Below, one piece after another: positions 5,217 through 12,508 of a DNA stretch of 12,634 nucleotides (its first letter is position 1; the number at the start of each line of letters is the position of its first letter). The translations under genes and the position numbers were made by a program. The notes below the pieces were generated by a model. That model saw only the letters and a program-made list of their open reading frames with translations, had not been told where the DNA came from and made no database searches. The stretch spans positions 1 to 12,634 of the forward strand of contig DIWI01000045.1 of the NCBI GenBank assembly GCA_002428415.1, written 5' to 3'. Source of the stretch: Clostridiaceae bacterium UBA6110. Lineage in GTDB: Bacteria; Bacillota; Clostridia; Clostridiales; Clostridiaceae.

Positions 5217-7730
5217 CTATTTTCCTTCCTGATTCTCTTCCTCAAGGATCTTTTCCTCGAATTCCCGTCTTTCCTCAGGTGCAATTTCCCTTTCACCCTT
5301 CTTGATGAAGGTCAGAGCCTTGTTCTTTACATCCACAGTAACCTCGTCACCTGGCTTTACATTTCCCTGAAGCATCGCTTCAGAGAGAGTATCCTCAAGC
5401 TCCTTCGTTATTGCCCGCCTAAGTGGCCTTGCTCCATAGGTCGTATCCACTCCCTTGGCTGCCAGGAACTTGACAGTTTCTTCGCTGAAGGTAAGGAATA
5501 TGTCCTTTTCTTCTACACGCTTTGCAACTTCCTTGAGCATGAGGTTCACAATCTGGTCAAGGTCCTTCTCTTCAAGGGAATGGAATACGATTATGTCATC
5601 GATCCTGTTAATGAACTCGGGTCTGAAGGTCCTCTTGAGCTCATCAAGTATGTTGTCCTTCATCTTCTCATAGTCGCTTGCCTTCTCATCTGCTGAGGTT
5701 ACGAATCCGATGGACTTCTGCTTCTTTATGGTCATCGCGCCTGCGTTGGAGGTCATTATTATGATAGTGTTCTTGAAGTTGACTGTCTTTCCTTTGCCGT
5801 CCGTAAGCCTTCCGTCCTCAAGTATCTGCAAAAGTATATTGAATACATCCGGATGAGCCTTCTCTATTTCATCGAAAAGAATTACCGAATATGGATTCCT
5901 TCTTACAGCCTCTGTCAGCTGGCCGCCCTCATCGTAGCCCACGTATCCCGGAGGCGAGCCTATGAGCCTTGATACAGTATGCTTCTCCATATATTCGGAC
6001 ATGTCTATCCTTACCATTGATTTCTCAGATCCGAACATCGCCTCAGCCAATGCCTTGGTAAGCTCAGTCTTTCCCACTCCGGTAGGGCCGAGGAATATGA
6101 ATGACCCTATTGGCCTCTTGGGGTCCTTAAGTCCTACTCTTGCTCTTCTTACTGCCCTTGAAATTGACTTTACAGCCTCTTCCTGTCCTATTACCCTGTT
6201 GTGGAGTATTGACTCAAGGTTTAAAAGCCTCCCAGATTCCTTTTCAGTCAGCTTCTTGACTGGAACCTTCGTCCATCTCGAAACTACCTGTGCGATATCC
6301 TCTTCGCCTACAACAAGGTTGCTTACCGAAGTGCTTCCGGACTTCCAGTTCTTCTTGGAATCCTCCAGGTCCTTCTTCAGCTCATTCTCACGGTCACGAA
6401 GCTTTGCTGCCTTCTCATAATCCTGTAGGGATACAGCCTCTTCCTTTTCCTTGGCTACATGCTTCAGGTCTTCCTCGATCTTCTTCACATCAGGCGGTGC
6501 GGTAAGATTTTGTATCCTCACCTTTGCACCTGCCTCATCCATCAGGTCTATTGCCTTGTCTGGAAGGAACCTGTCAGTGATGTACCTGTCTGACAGCGTT
6601 ACAGCGGCTTCAAGGGCCTCATCGGTAATCTTCACCCTGTGGTGGGCTTCGTACTTGTCCCTTAGTCCCTTAAGTATCAGAAGTGCCTCATCAAGTGATG
6701 GCTCTCCTACAGTGACTGGCTGGAACCTTCTCTCCAGGGCAGCATCCTTCTCTATATGCTTTCTGTATTCCTCTATCGTTGTGGCGCCTATTGCCTGTAT
6801 CTCGCCTCTGGCAAGCGCTGGTTTAAGGATATTTGAGGCATCTATTGCGCCTTCAGCTCCTCCGGCTCCGATTATGGTATGTATCTCGTCTATGAACAGG
6901 ATGACATTTCCAGCCTTCCTGATCTCCTCCATGACATTCTTGAGCCTTTCCTCAAATTCTCCCCTGTACTTTGACCCTGCTACCATTGAAGCTATGTCAA
7001 GGCTTATTACTCTCTTGTCCTTAAGAAGCTCGGGTATGTTTCCCTTGACTATCCTCTGGGCAAGACCTTCAGCAATTGCAGTCTTACCAACTCCCGGGTC
7101 TCCTATGAGGCATGGGTTGTTCTTGGTGCGCCTTGAAAGTATCTCGAGGATCCTCTCTGTCTCGTCACCTCTTCCTATTACAGGATCAAGCTTTCCATCC
7201 CTGGCCATTGCTGTCAGGTCCCTGCCATACTGGTCAAGCACCGGGGTGTTCGACTTCTCCGATGACTGGCCTTCGCTGCCAGATTCCCCCTGCTGTCCTG
7301 CAAAGGATGCAAGCACCTGGCTTCTAAGCTTGTTTATGTCTACCTGCAGGTTCGTAAGTATGCTGTATGCTATGCCTTCAGCCTCGCTGAGTATCGCGAT
7401 CAGCATATGCTCCGGGCTCACATAGTTCTGGGCGAGGTTCCTTGCCTCCTTGAAGCTGTTGTCAAGCAGCCTCTTTGTCCTGGGTGTCAGCGCAAACTGC
7501 CCCGGACCCATTGTCATATTGTTACCCTTTCCGACACTTTCCTCTATCAGGGCATCAATGACCTCTGCGGTCACCCCGTTTTCATTAAGCATATTCTTGC
7601 TTACGCCCTCAACACTGGCTATACCGAAAAGTATATGCTCGGTACCTATATAGCCGTGCTGGAACTTCTGGGATTCCTTCTGGGCATGCATGAGCGTTGC
7701 CTTCGCCCTTTCTGTAAATCTCTCAAACAT
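5217..7730 (-). CDS. clpC: ClpC, AAA+ unfoldase of the ClpCP protease
   Basis: ClpC is a hexameric HSP100 ATPase that unfolds substrates, including arginine-phosphorylated proteins marked by McsB, and feeds them to ClpP. The 837 residues show two N-terminal Clp repeats (about 1-145) and a first AAA+ module with Walker A GDPGVGKT (210-217) and Walker B VILFIDEIH (276-284). A middle UVR-like coiled-coil region (about 415-460, DYEKAAKLRDRENELKKDLE) follows, where McsA or other adaptors bind in studied homologues. The second AAA+ module has GPTGVGKT (548-555) and VILFDE (616-621). IGF at 674-676 fits the ClpP-docking loop. The ATG at 7730 (MFERFTERAK) is preferred over a GTG at 7739, because AAGGAG at 7741-7746 is ten bases from the ATG but only one from the GTG. 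It is the last gene of its operon, 18 bp after mcsB. All key residues are intact. Confidence 0.98.
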   Translation of the reverse strand: MFERFTERAKATLMHAQKESQKFQHGYIGTEHILFGIASVEGVSKNMLNENGVTAEVIDALIEESVGKGNNMTMGPGQFALTPRTKRLLDNSFKEARNLAQNYVSPEHMLIAILSEAEGIAYSILTNLQVDINKLRSQVLASFAGQQGESGSEGQSSEKSNTPVLDQYGRDLTAMARDGKLDPVIGRGDETERILEILSRRTKNNPCLIGDPGVGKTAIAEGLAQRIVKGNIPELLKDKRVISLDIASMVAGSKYRGEFEERLKNVMEEIRKAGNVILFIDEIHTIIGAGGAEGAIDASNILKPALARGEIQAIGATTIEEYRKHIEKDAALERRFQPVTVGEPSLDEALLILKGLRDKYEAHHRVKITDEALEAAVTLSDRYITDRFLPDKAIDLMDEAGAKVRIQNLTAPPDVKKIEEDLKHVAKEKEEAVSLQDYEKAAKLRDRENELKKDLEDSKKNWKSGSTSVSNLVVGEEDIAQVVSRWTKVPVKKLTEKESGRLLNLESILHNRVIGQEEAVKSISRAVRRARVGLKDPKRPIGSFIFLGPTGVGKTELTKALAEAMFGSEKSMVRIDMSEYMEKHTVSRLIGSPPGYVGYDEGGQLTEAVRRNPYSVILFDEIEKAHPDVFNILLQILEDGRLTDGKGKTVNFKNTIIIMTSNAGAMTIKKQKSIGFVTSADEKASDYEKMKDNILDELKRTFRPEFINRIDDIIVFHSLEEKDLDQIVNLMLKEVAKRVEEKDIFLTFSEETVKFLAAKGVDTTYGARPLRRAITKELEDTLSEAMLQGNVKPGDEVTVDVKNKALTFIKKGEREIAPEERREFEEKILEEENQEGK

Positions 7731-7748
7731 TACTAACACTCTCCTTGT

Positions 7749-8747
7749 CTAAAAAATGCTTCTTATTATCTTCGCCCTGTTCACGTCCCTCTCCTTCTCG
7801 GTGAGTGCCGTGCCGTATGACTTCTGCATCATTCCGGGCTGGGTGCTTATTATCAGATTATCAATTATATTAAGCTCTATATCCTTCAACAGTTCAAGCT
7901 CTATCCCGAGCCTAACCATGGACAGGTGGTAAAGGGCTTCCTTTGACGCCATTACCCTGGCATTCATCAGTATGCCAAGGGACCTGTACACCTTGTCCTC
8001 TATCTCACTTGTGAACTGTCCGAGCAGCTTCATCTGGTTCACCTGCTCCTCATCAAGTATGCTGAGTATCGTACTCTCAAGGTTAGTAAGGATGTCCTCC
8101 TCGGAGAGTCCAAGTGTAACCTCGTTGGATATCTGGTATATGTTGCCTTCAGCCTGGGACCCTTCTCCGTAGATACCCCTGATGGTCATCCCCATCTGGG
8201 CGAGTACCTGGGCCACATGGCTTATCTTGTCAGCAAGCGTGAAGCCCGGCAGGTGCACCATGACCGAAGCCCGCATTGCAGTACCGAGGTTAGTTGGACA
8301 TGCTGTTATATACCCCAGGTTCTTGTCAAATGCGAAAGTAAGCCTTTCCGAAAGAAGGTCATCAAGCATGTCAGCCTTCTTGAATATATCCCTCAGGCCG
8401 AAGCCGCTCTGCATGCACTGCAGCCTTATGTGGTCCTCTTCATTGACCATGAGACTCACCATTTCCCTGTTTTCAAGTATATATGCCGAGATGTCGCTGT
8501 TGTTGATGAGCTTGGCGCTCACCAGGTGCTTCTCGAAGCCGACCAGAATTTCAGTCCGTCCCAGGTCCCACATCCTGTGGGTAGTGTAATCGGACTTTAT
8601 AGCCGAGCTTACATAGAATGCATCCTCTACCTTTGACACTATGTCCCTTGCCCTCTCGCGGTCAAGCATATGCGGGAACGGTACGGCTTCAAGGTTCCTT
8701 GCGAACCTAACCCTGCTCATCAGTACCAGTGATTCCTTTTCAAGCAT
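7749..8747 (-). CDS. mcsB: McsB, protein-arginine kinase
   Basis: McsB belongs to the phosphagen (guanido) kinase fold and phosphorylates arginines on damaged or regulatory proteins, marking them for ClpCP. From ATG 8747 it has 332 residues. Visible motifs are SRVRFARNL (11-19, nucleotide-binding arginines), NEEDHIRLQ (102-110), the catalytic segment CPTNLGTAMRASVMVHLPG (150-168, Cys150), GIYGEGS (191-197) and SNEVTLG (207-213). RDVNRA at 320-325 matches the RDxxRA phospho-arginine allosteric motif. The N-terminus is about 20 residues shorter than in Bacillus McsB, starting just before the SRVRFAR motif. An upstream GTG (8756) overlaps the AAGGTG ribosome binding site, so the ATG is preferred. 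It overlaps the mcsA end by 8 bp, which suggests translational coupling with its activator. Confidence 0.96.
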   Translation of the reverse strand: MLEKESLVLMSRVRFARNLEAVPFPHMLDRERARDIVSKVEDAFYVSSAIKSDYTTHRMWDLGRTEILVGFEKHLVSAKLINNSDISAYILENREMVSLMVNEEDHIRLQCMQSGFGLRDIFKKADMLDDLLSERLTFAFDKNLGYITACPTNLGTAMRASVMVHLPGFTLADKISHVAQVLAQMGMTIRGIYGEGSQAEGNIYQISNEVTLGLSEEDILTNLESTILSILDEEQVNQMKLLGQFTSEIEDKVYRSLGILMNARVMASKEALYHLSMVRLGIELELLKDIELNIIDNLIISTQPGMMQKSYGTALTEKERDVNRAKIIRSIF

Positions 8748-9117
8748 TGGTCTCACCTTCCTTCTTCATGTCCCGCCTCAGCTGGTTTATCTCATCCCTT
8801 ATACCTGCTGCTTCTTCAAAGTTCTCTTTCGCTATCTCTTCCTGAAGACGCCTTTTAAGGGTTTCCATCCTTCTCTTGTTAGTCATCTCCACAGCTGCAT
8901 GCTTTGGAAACTTACCCACATGGACAAGCCCTCCCTGAACCCTCTTTATTGAAGGGACTAGGTATTCCGCAAAGTATTCATAGCATACGCTGCAGCCAAG
9001 GAGACCTGTCTTCTTGAAAGACCTGAACTCAAGCCCGCAATTTGGGCATCTCATTTCCTCATGTTCGTGGTCTCCGACCCTGTCAAAAAATGAGCCGAAG
9101 AAATTGTCGTAACTCAT
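8740..9117 (-). CDS. mcsA: McsA, zinc-binding activator of McsB (short form)
   Basis: McsA activates the McsB kinase and helps couple it to ClpC. The 125-residue protein has one zinc-type cysteine set, CPNC (24-27) and CSVC (42-45), then a C-terminal UVR motif (about 88-115, LQEEIAKENFEEAAGIRDEI). Bacillus McsA is longer, roughly 180 residues, and carries an additional N-terminal CxxC pair module that is absent here. The start at 9117 (MSYDNFFGSF) is fixed by AGAGGTGATC immediately upstream; longer in-frame starts at 9204 or 9150 would cross the predicted promoter or start site. It is the first gene of the operon and has its own promoter. No ctsR gene precedes it, unlike the Bacillus ctsR-mcsA-mcsB-clpC order. 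Confidence 0.93.
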   Translation of the reverse strand: MSYDNFFGSFFDRVGDHEHEEMRCPNCGLEFRSFKKTGLLGCSVCYEYFAEYLVPSIKRVQGGLVHVGKFPKHAAVEMTNKRRMETLKRRLQEEIAKENFEEAAGIRDEINQLRRDMKKEGETNA

Positions 9118-9166
9118 ACCGATCACCTCTTGCGATTTAGCCTCTACCATAGATGTCCACAAATAT

Positions 9167-9196
9167 ATTATACCAATTCTACAGGGAATATCTGAA
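9167..9196 (-). promoter_or_regulatory. Promoter of the mcsA-mcsB-clpC operon
   Basis: The -10 box is a perfect TATAAT (9167-9172) with an extended TGG before it, giving TGGTATAAT. An 18-bp spacer separates it from TTCAGA (9191-9196), four of six bases to consensus. The start would be near 9160, about 43 bases before mcsA. Neither a CtsR direct repeat (GGTCAAA type) nor a CIRCE element is visible around it. A 5-bp inverted repeat TCCGA/TCGGA (9212-9230) lies just upstream. Confidence 0.72.
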
Positions 9197-9270
9197 CTAA
9201 ACATTAAATTATCCGACCAAATTCATCGGAATTGAAAAACTTAATTAATTGTACACAACTTATAACTTTT

Positions 9271-9317
9271 TTTAAAGGGGAACCAGTAAAAAAGATATCT
9301 ATCTTTTATGGTCCCCC
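9271..9317 (-). terminator. Hairpin terminator after ricT
   Basis: On the minus strand, GGGGGACCA (9317-9309) pairs with TGGTTCCCC (9285-9277) over nine positions with one G-U. An upper stem AAAAGAT/ATCTTTT has an AGAT loop. The U-tract is short (TTT followed by A residues), so termination may be partial. It lies about 20 bp after the ricT stop and before the mcsA promoter. Confidence 0.6.
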
Positions 9318-9337
9318 CTGATTTTCCTGTTTAGTTC

Positions 9338-10252
9338 CTACTTTTCGTCCTTCAATATCTTCTTGATGAGCTTCAAGTCCTCTTTGTCAACGGAATTCGG
9401 GTCGATCTTGATATCCTTCTCGTCAAAGGTATCTTCATAATGCCCCTTCAGCAGCTCAATCTCGTAAATGCTGAAGGTTTCTATCACCTCTTCAGTCACG
9501 AAGTTCAGCTTTACCTTCACATTCTCCTTGACCACGCTGTTGCCAACAACCTCGCCCTTTCCCTTCTCCGTATTGACTATGGATCCTATCCTCGGCAGCT
9601 TTCTCCTTATTGTCTCGTAGGAATCCTGCTCATAGTTAAGGCAGCACATTAGCCTGCCGCAGATTCCTGAGATCTTTGTAGGATTTAAAGAAAGGTTCTG
9701 CTCTTTTGCCATCTTTATGGAAACCGATGTGAAGTCTCCGAGCCAGGTTGAGCAACACAGCGGCCTTCCGCAGGGACCGATTCCGCCAATCATCTTGGCT
9801 TCATCGCGGACTCCTATCTGCCTCAGCTCTATCCTTGTCTTGAATATAGTCGCAAGGTCCTTCACCAGCTCCCTGAAGTCCACCCTTCCGTCTGCAGTGA
9901 AATAGAAGATGACCTTGTTGTTGTCAAAGGTGTATTCCACATCCACAAGCTTCATATCAAGCCCGTGGGCAATTATCTTAGCTTCACAAAGGGGGAATGC
10001 TTCCTTCTCCCTTACCTGGTTCTGTCTGTTCCTGTCTATGTCAGCCTCTGACGCCACTCTTATGACTGGCTTCAGCGGGGACACTATCTCAGTATCATCT
10101 ATCTCCTTGCCGGCGATGACGCACTGCCCGAATTCTATTCCTCTTGCAGTCTCGACTATCACAGGCTGATCCTTCTGTATGTCATATTCAAGAGGGTCGA
10201 AATAATATACCTTGCCAGCCTTCTTGAACCTGACTCCGACTACTTTTACCAT
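9338..10252 (-). CDS. ricT: RicT (YaaT), PSP1-domain iron-sulfur protein
   Basis: RicT works with RicA and RicF in a complex that in Bacillus binds [4Fe-4S] clusters and stimulates RNase Y-dependent mRNA maturation; it has also been linked to phosphorelay and competence. The 304-residue protein begins MVKVVGVRFKKAGKVYYFDP and contains the PSP1 core (about 60-145). The family cysteines are all present: CGRPLCC (Cys161, 166, 167) and CGRLMCC (Cys198, 203, 204). The start at 10252 is 6 bp after the holB stop, and GGAGG lies within the last codons of holB, so the two genes are probably co-translated. This neighbourhood (tmk, darA, holB, ricT) matches the Bacillus yaa region apart from the missing yaaR. 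ricA and ricF are not in the window. Confidence 0.96.
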   Translation of the reverse strand: MVKVVGVRFKKAGKVYYFDPLEYDIQKDQPVIVETARGIEFGQCVIAGKEIDDTEIVSPLKPVIRVASEADIDRNRQNQVREKEAFPLCEAKIIAHGLDMKLVDVEYTFDNNKVIFYFTADGRVDFRELVKDLATIFKTRIELRQIGVRDEAKMIGGIGPCGRPLCCSTWLGDFTSVSIKMAKEQNLSLNPTKISGICGRLMCCLNYEQDSYETIRRKLPRIGSIVNTEKGKGEVVGNSVVKENVKVKLNFVTEEVIETFSIYEIELLKGHYEDTFDEKDIKIDPNSVDKEDLKLIKKILKDEK

Positions 10253-10258
10253 TTATGA

Positions 10259-11290
10259 TTAAACCTCCAATAATCTAAGCATGAGCCCGGAGACCACAGT
10301 CTCCTTGTTTATGTTAAGCCCCGGCATCACATATCTCCTCATGCCATAAAGGATATCGAGATATCTCTGCAGGGTGCTGTATGTAGTTTCCCTTGCGAGA
10401 AATGAAATGTCCTCCATCAGGGTCTTGTCCTTGATGGGATTGAAAAACAGTGACTTTTCCTTGAGAATGCAATCAACGGCATAGGCGAAGTCATCAATGA
10501 AATCCGGAAGCTCCGATGCTGATACAGCCTCAAGATACCTGAGCACCCTGAAATAGTCAGCGCCTCTGCTCCTTCTTGCCTCAACCAGGCCCTTGAGGAT
10601 ATTGACCGAAAGGTCCAGAGAGTCTTCCCTCATGCCCTTCAGTATTATGTTTTCAGAAATTCCAGGTATGCCCCTGGACAGAGAAACCACTTCATCGATG
10701 CTCTCTTGCGATACTTTAAGGACTCTCTGTGGCTCCACCTTTTTTCTGGATTTCTCTATCTCCTTCTTCAGGGATTCCTCCCTGAAACGGTCTTCTTCGC
10801 TCTTGTTGTATGAAAGAACAAAGGATTCCACGTATTTCTTCATGTCCCTGTCGTTAAGCGGAAGCAGCCTGTGCATATGGCACCTGGACTTCACAGTTTC
10901 GAAAAGGAACATCTCGTTGTCCGTGAGAAGAAAGAAGTATACGCCCGGGTTCGGCTCCTCAATGGTCTTCAGGATAGCGTTCTGAGCTTCCCTTCCCATC
11001 CTGTGAGCCTCATATATTATAATGACCTTCCTCTCGCCTTCGTAAGGCTTGAGGGAGGCCTCAACGACGACATCCCTGATCTGTCCCACTGTGACGGTGG
11101 TCTTTTCAGGCCTGACCCTCACTATGTCAACAGAATCCCTTCCTTTGATACCCAGAATCTCCCTGGCAAGGTATTCCGCAAATGCAGACTTGCCGATGCC
11201 ATCTGGTCCCACTATGATATGGGCATGGGAAAGGGTATTGCTCGAAATGGCCTTCAAGAACCTTTCCTTAAGCTTGTCGAAACCAATCAT
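10259..11290 (-). CDS. holB: DNA polymerase III delta' subunit (clamp loader), zinc module absent
   Basis: Delta' is the rigid stator of the clamp loader, which opens and loads the sliding clamp during replication. The 343-residue protein has a degenerate AAA+ core: GPDGIGKS (28-35, Walker A-like), VIIIYEAHRM (89-98, where the usual acidic Walker B aspartate is replaced) and KSRC (134-137, SRC motif). The region LKTIEEPNPGVYFFLLT is typical. The four-cysteine zinc module that normally follows the Walker A helix is missing; only about ten residues join LAREILG to DIVRVRPEK. The C-terminal collar domain is poorly conserved, as usual. ATG 11290 is preferred over GTG 11293 because GGAGG sits eight bases upstream. 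It lies 16 bp after darA and 6 bp before ricT. Confidence 0.93.
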   Translation of the reverse strand: MIGFDKLKERFLKAISSNTLSHAHIIVGPDGIGKSAFAEYLAREILGIKGRDSVDIVRVRPEKTTVTVGQIRDVVVEASLKPYEGERKVIIIYEAHRMGREAQNAILKTIEEPNPGVYFFLLTDNEMFLFETVKSRCHMHRLLPLNDRDMKKYVESFVLSYNKSEEDRFREESLKKEIEKSRKKVEPQRVLKVSQESIDEVVSLSRGIPGISENIILKGMREDSLDLSVNILKGLVEARRSRGADYFRVLRYLEAVSASELPDFIDDFAYAVDCILKEKSLFFNPIKDKTLMEDISFLARETTYSTLQRYLDILYGMRRYVMPGLNINKETVVSGLMLRLLEV

Positions 11291-11306
11291 CACAATACCC
11301 TCCGAT

Positions 11307-11636
11307 TCAGATCTTTATGAACTGGTCGACATCCACGACGAATATCGTGGCTCCTCCCACTTCAATGTCCACCGGATATGGTACATATACTCCGGTAGTA
11401 GTAGACAGAGGTGACGGATTAGTTATCACCTGGTGCCTTGTCCTGCAGGTCTCCTCAACGATTCCGAGAACGATCTCCACCTTGTCCTCATCAACTCCGA
11501 TCATAAGCGTAGTGTTGCCTGACTTCAGGAAGCCTCCCGTGGTGGCGAGCTTCGTGACCCTGAAACCTTTCTCATTGAGAAGGTCAATGACATCTATCGC
11601 ATCCTCGTCATTTACTATAGCTATGATAAGCTTCAT
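11307..11636 (-). CDS. darA: DarA (YaaQ), cyclic-di-AMP-binding PII-like protein
   Basis: DarA is a small trimeric PII-like protein that binds cyclic-di-AMP in Firmicutes; its downstream target is not established. The 109 residues match the usual length. The conserved segments are MKLIIAIVNDED at the start, FRVTKLATTGGFLKSGNTTL (25-44) and ETCRTRHQV (62-70), followed by a variable loop and a GGATIFVVDVD end (94-104). The ATG at 11636 follows GGAGG with eight bases between; a GTG at 11645 lies inside the ribosome binding site and is rejected. It sits between tmk and holB as in other Firmicutes. It may have its own promoter in the 65-bp gap after tmk. Confidence 0.96.
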   Translation of the reverse strand: MKLIIAIVNDEDAIDVIDLLNEKGFRVTKLATTGGFLKSGNTTLMIGVDEDKVEIVLGIVEETCRTRHQVITNPSPLSTTTGVYVPYPVDIEVGGATIFVVDVDQFIKI

Positions 11637-11673
11637 CTCTTCCACCTCCAGATATGGGTCCGTTGGAACCCTG

Positions 11674-11700
11674 TTTATACTATTATACTATAAGTGTCAA
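11674..11700 (-). promoter_or_regulatory. Candidate promoter upstream of darA
   Basis: A perfect TTGACA (11695-11700) overlaps the bases just after the tmk stop, and TATAAA lies at 11674-11679. The 15-bp spacer is shorter than ideal, and TATAAT also occurs too close to the -35 box to serve. An internal promoter is therefore plausible but unproven. The leader could form a short hairpin, GGGTTC/GGACCC. Confidence 0.45.
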
Positions 11701-11701
11701 C

Positions 11702-12406
11702 TTATTTGCACGGTATGGCCCCGGTCTTTCTAAGCCTTGCCACGGTAGTTCCAAGCACCTCCGAGAATATATCCTCAATAGGTCTCATTTCTCCGCCATA
11801 GGTGCACATTATCTTCTCCCACTTGTATCTGTCGGCAACAAAATGGGCATTTTGATACGAGCTTTCCATATGGTGAACGTCGCTCTCATGTATGTCCTTC
11901 CCGTCTTCACCGGTTATCTTGTTCTTCCTGTCAGCAGTAAGTCTCCTTGACACAGCAGGAGGCACATCGAGGAAAAAGACTATGTCAGGAACTGGAATCC
12001 TGTACATGTTGAACTCAAGGTCGTATTCCCAGTCAAGGAACTTCACCCTTTCGCTCTCGTCAGTAATCTTTGATGCCTGATGAACCATATTTGCAGTCGC
12101 GTATCTGTCAGCGATCACTATTCCGCCTTCTTCATAGAAGTCTTTCCAGCTCGTGTTGAAGGATGCGTATCTGTCCACTGCAAAAAATGAGGATGCCACA
12201 TATGGCGAAACGGATTCAGGATCCATGCCGAAATCGCCCCTCAGGTACATCTTCACAAGAGCTGAGCTCTCTGAATCATAATCCGGATACTGAACCTTCC
12301 TTACCTTCAATCCCATCTCTAGAAGTGCCTTATACAGCTTCTCCGACTGGGTCTGCTTTCCGGAACCGTCGGTTCCTTCTATTACAATGACTGTCCCTTT
12401 ACCCAT
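11702..12406 (-). CDS. tmk: Thymidylate (dTMP) kinase
   Basis: This enzyme phosphorylates dTMP to dTDP with ATP, an essential step in dTTP synthesis in the cytoplasm. From ATG 12406 it has 234 residues. It shows the P-loop GTDGSGKQT (11-19), YPDYDSESSALVKMYLRGDF (40-59), FFAVDRYAS (74-82) and the DRY motif IADRYATANMVHQASK (98-113). DIVFFLDVPP and a lid-like segment DRKNKITGEDGKDIHE follow. It resembles the clostridial Tmk variant with GSGKQTQ rather than the more common GSGKSTQ. An ATG at 12418 would add MEKL but lacks a proper ribosome binding site; GGAGAA at 12411-12416 is well placed for the ATG at 12406. It is the first gene of the tmk-darA-holB-ricT block. Confidence 0.95.
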   Translation of the reverse strand: MGKGTVIVIEGTDGSGKQTQSEKLYKALLEMGLKVRKVQYPDYDSESSALVKMYLRGDFGMDPESVSPYVASSFFAVDRYASFNTSWKDFYEEGGIVIADRYATANMVHQASKITDESERVKFLDWEYDLEFNMYRIPVPDIVFFLDVPPAVSRRLTADRKNKITGEDGKDIHESDVHHMESSYQNAHFVADRYKWEKIMCTYGGEMRPIEDIFSEVLGTTVARLRKTGAIPCK

Positions 12407-12450
12407 AAGCTTCTCCATTTCTATCTAATAAGGCTAAAGCCTCCTCTTAG

Positions 12451-12480
12451 ATTATACTTCACACATCGCTTACATAACAA
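12451..12480 (-). promoter_or_regulatory. Promoter of the tmk block
   Basis: The -10 box is a perfect TATAAT (12451-12456). An 18-bp spacer leads to TTGTTA (12475-12480), four of six bases to consensus, which overlaps the tail of the upstream terminator. The start would be near 12444. An AGGAGG at 12440-12445 then falls at the very 5' end of the transcript, too far from the tmk start to serve directly. Confidence 0.65.
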
Positions 12481-12504
12481 GAAGAGCCCGGCTAAGCCGA
12501 GCTC
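12476..12504 (-). terminator. Intrinsic terminator of the gene upstream of tmk
   Basis: On the minus strand, GAGCTCGGC (12504-12496) and GCCGGGCTC (12492-12484) form a 9-bp stem with one G-T pair and a TTA loop. The T-rich tail TTCTTGTT follows. It lies 5 bp after the stop codon of the partial gene at the right edge. Confidence 0.85.
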
Positions 12505-12508
12505 ATAT

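Noticed and set aside
6451..7425. Plus-strand open frame of 324 codons inside clpC
   Set aside because: It is antisense to an intact, highly conserved ClpC and rich in Ser and Ile as expected of a shadow frame. No family features are visible.
9118..9337. CtsR or CIRCE operator upstream of mcsA
   Set aside because: Neither the tandem GGTCAAA heptads nor TTAGCACTC-N9-GAGTGCTAA could be found on either strand. GGTCGGA near 9212-9218 is a single poor match.
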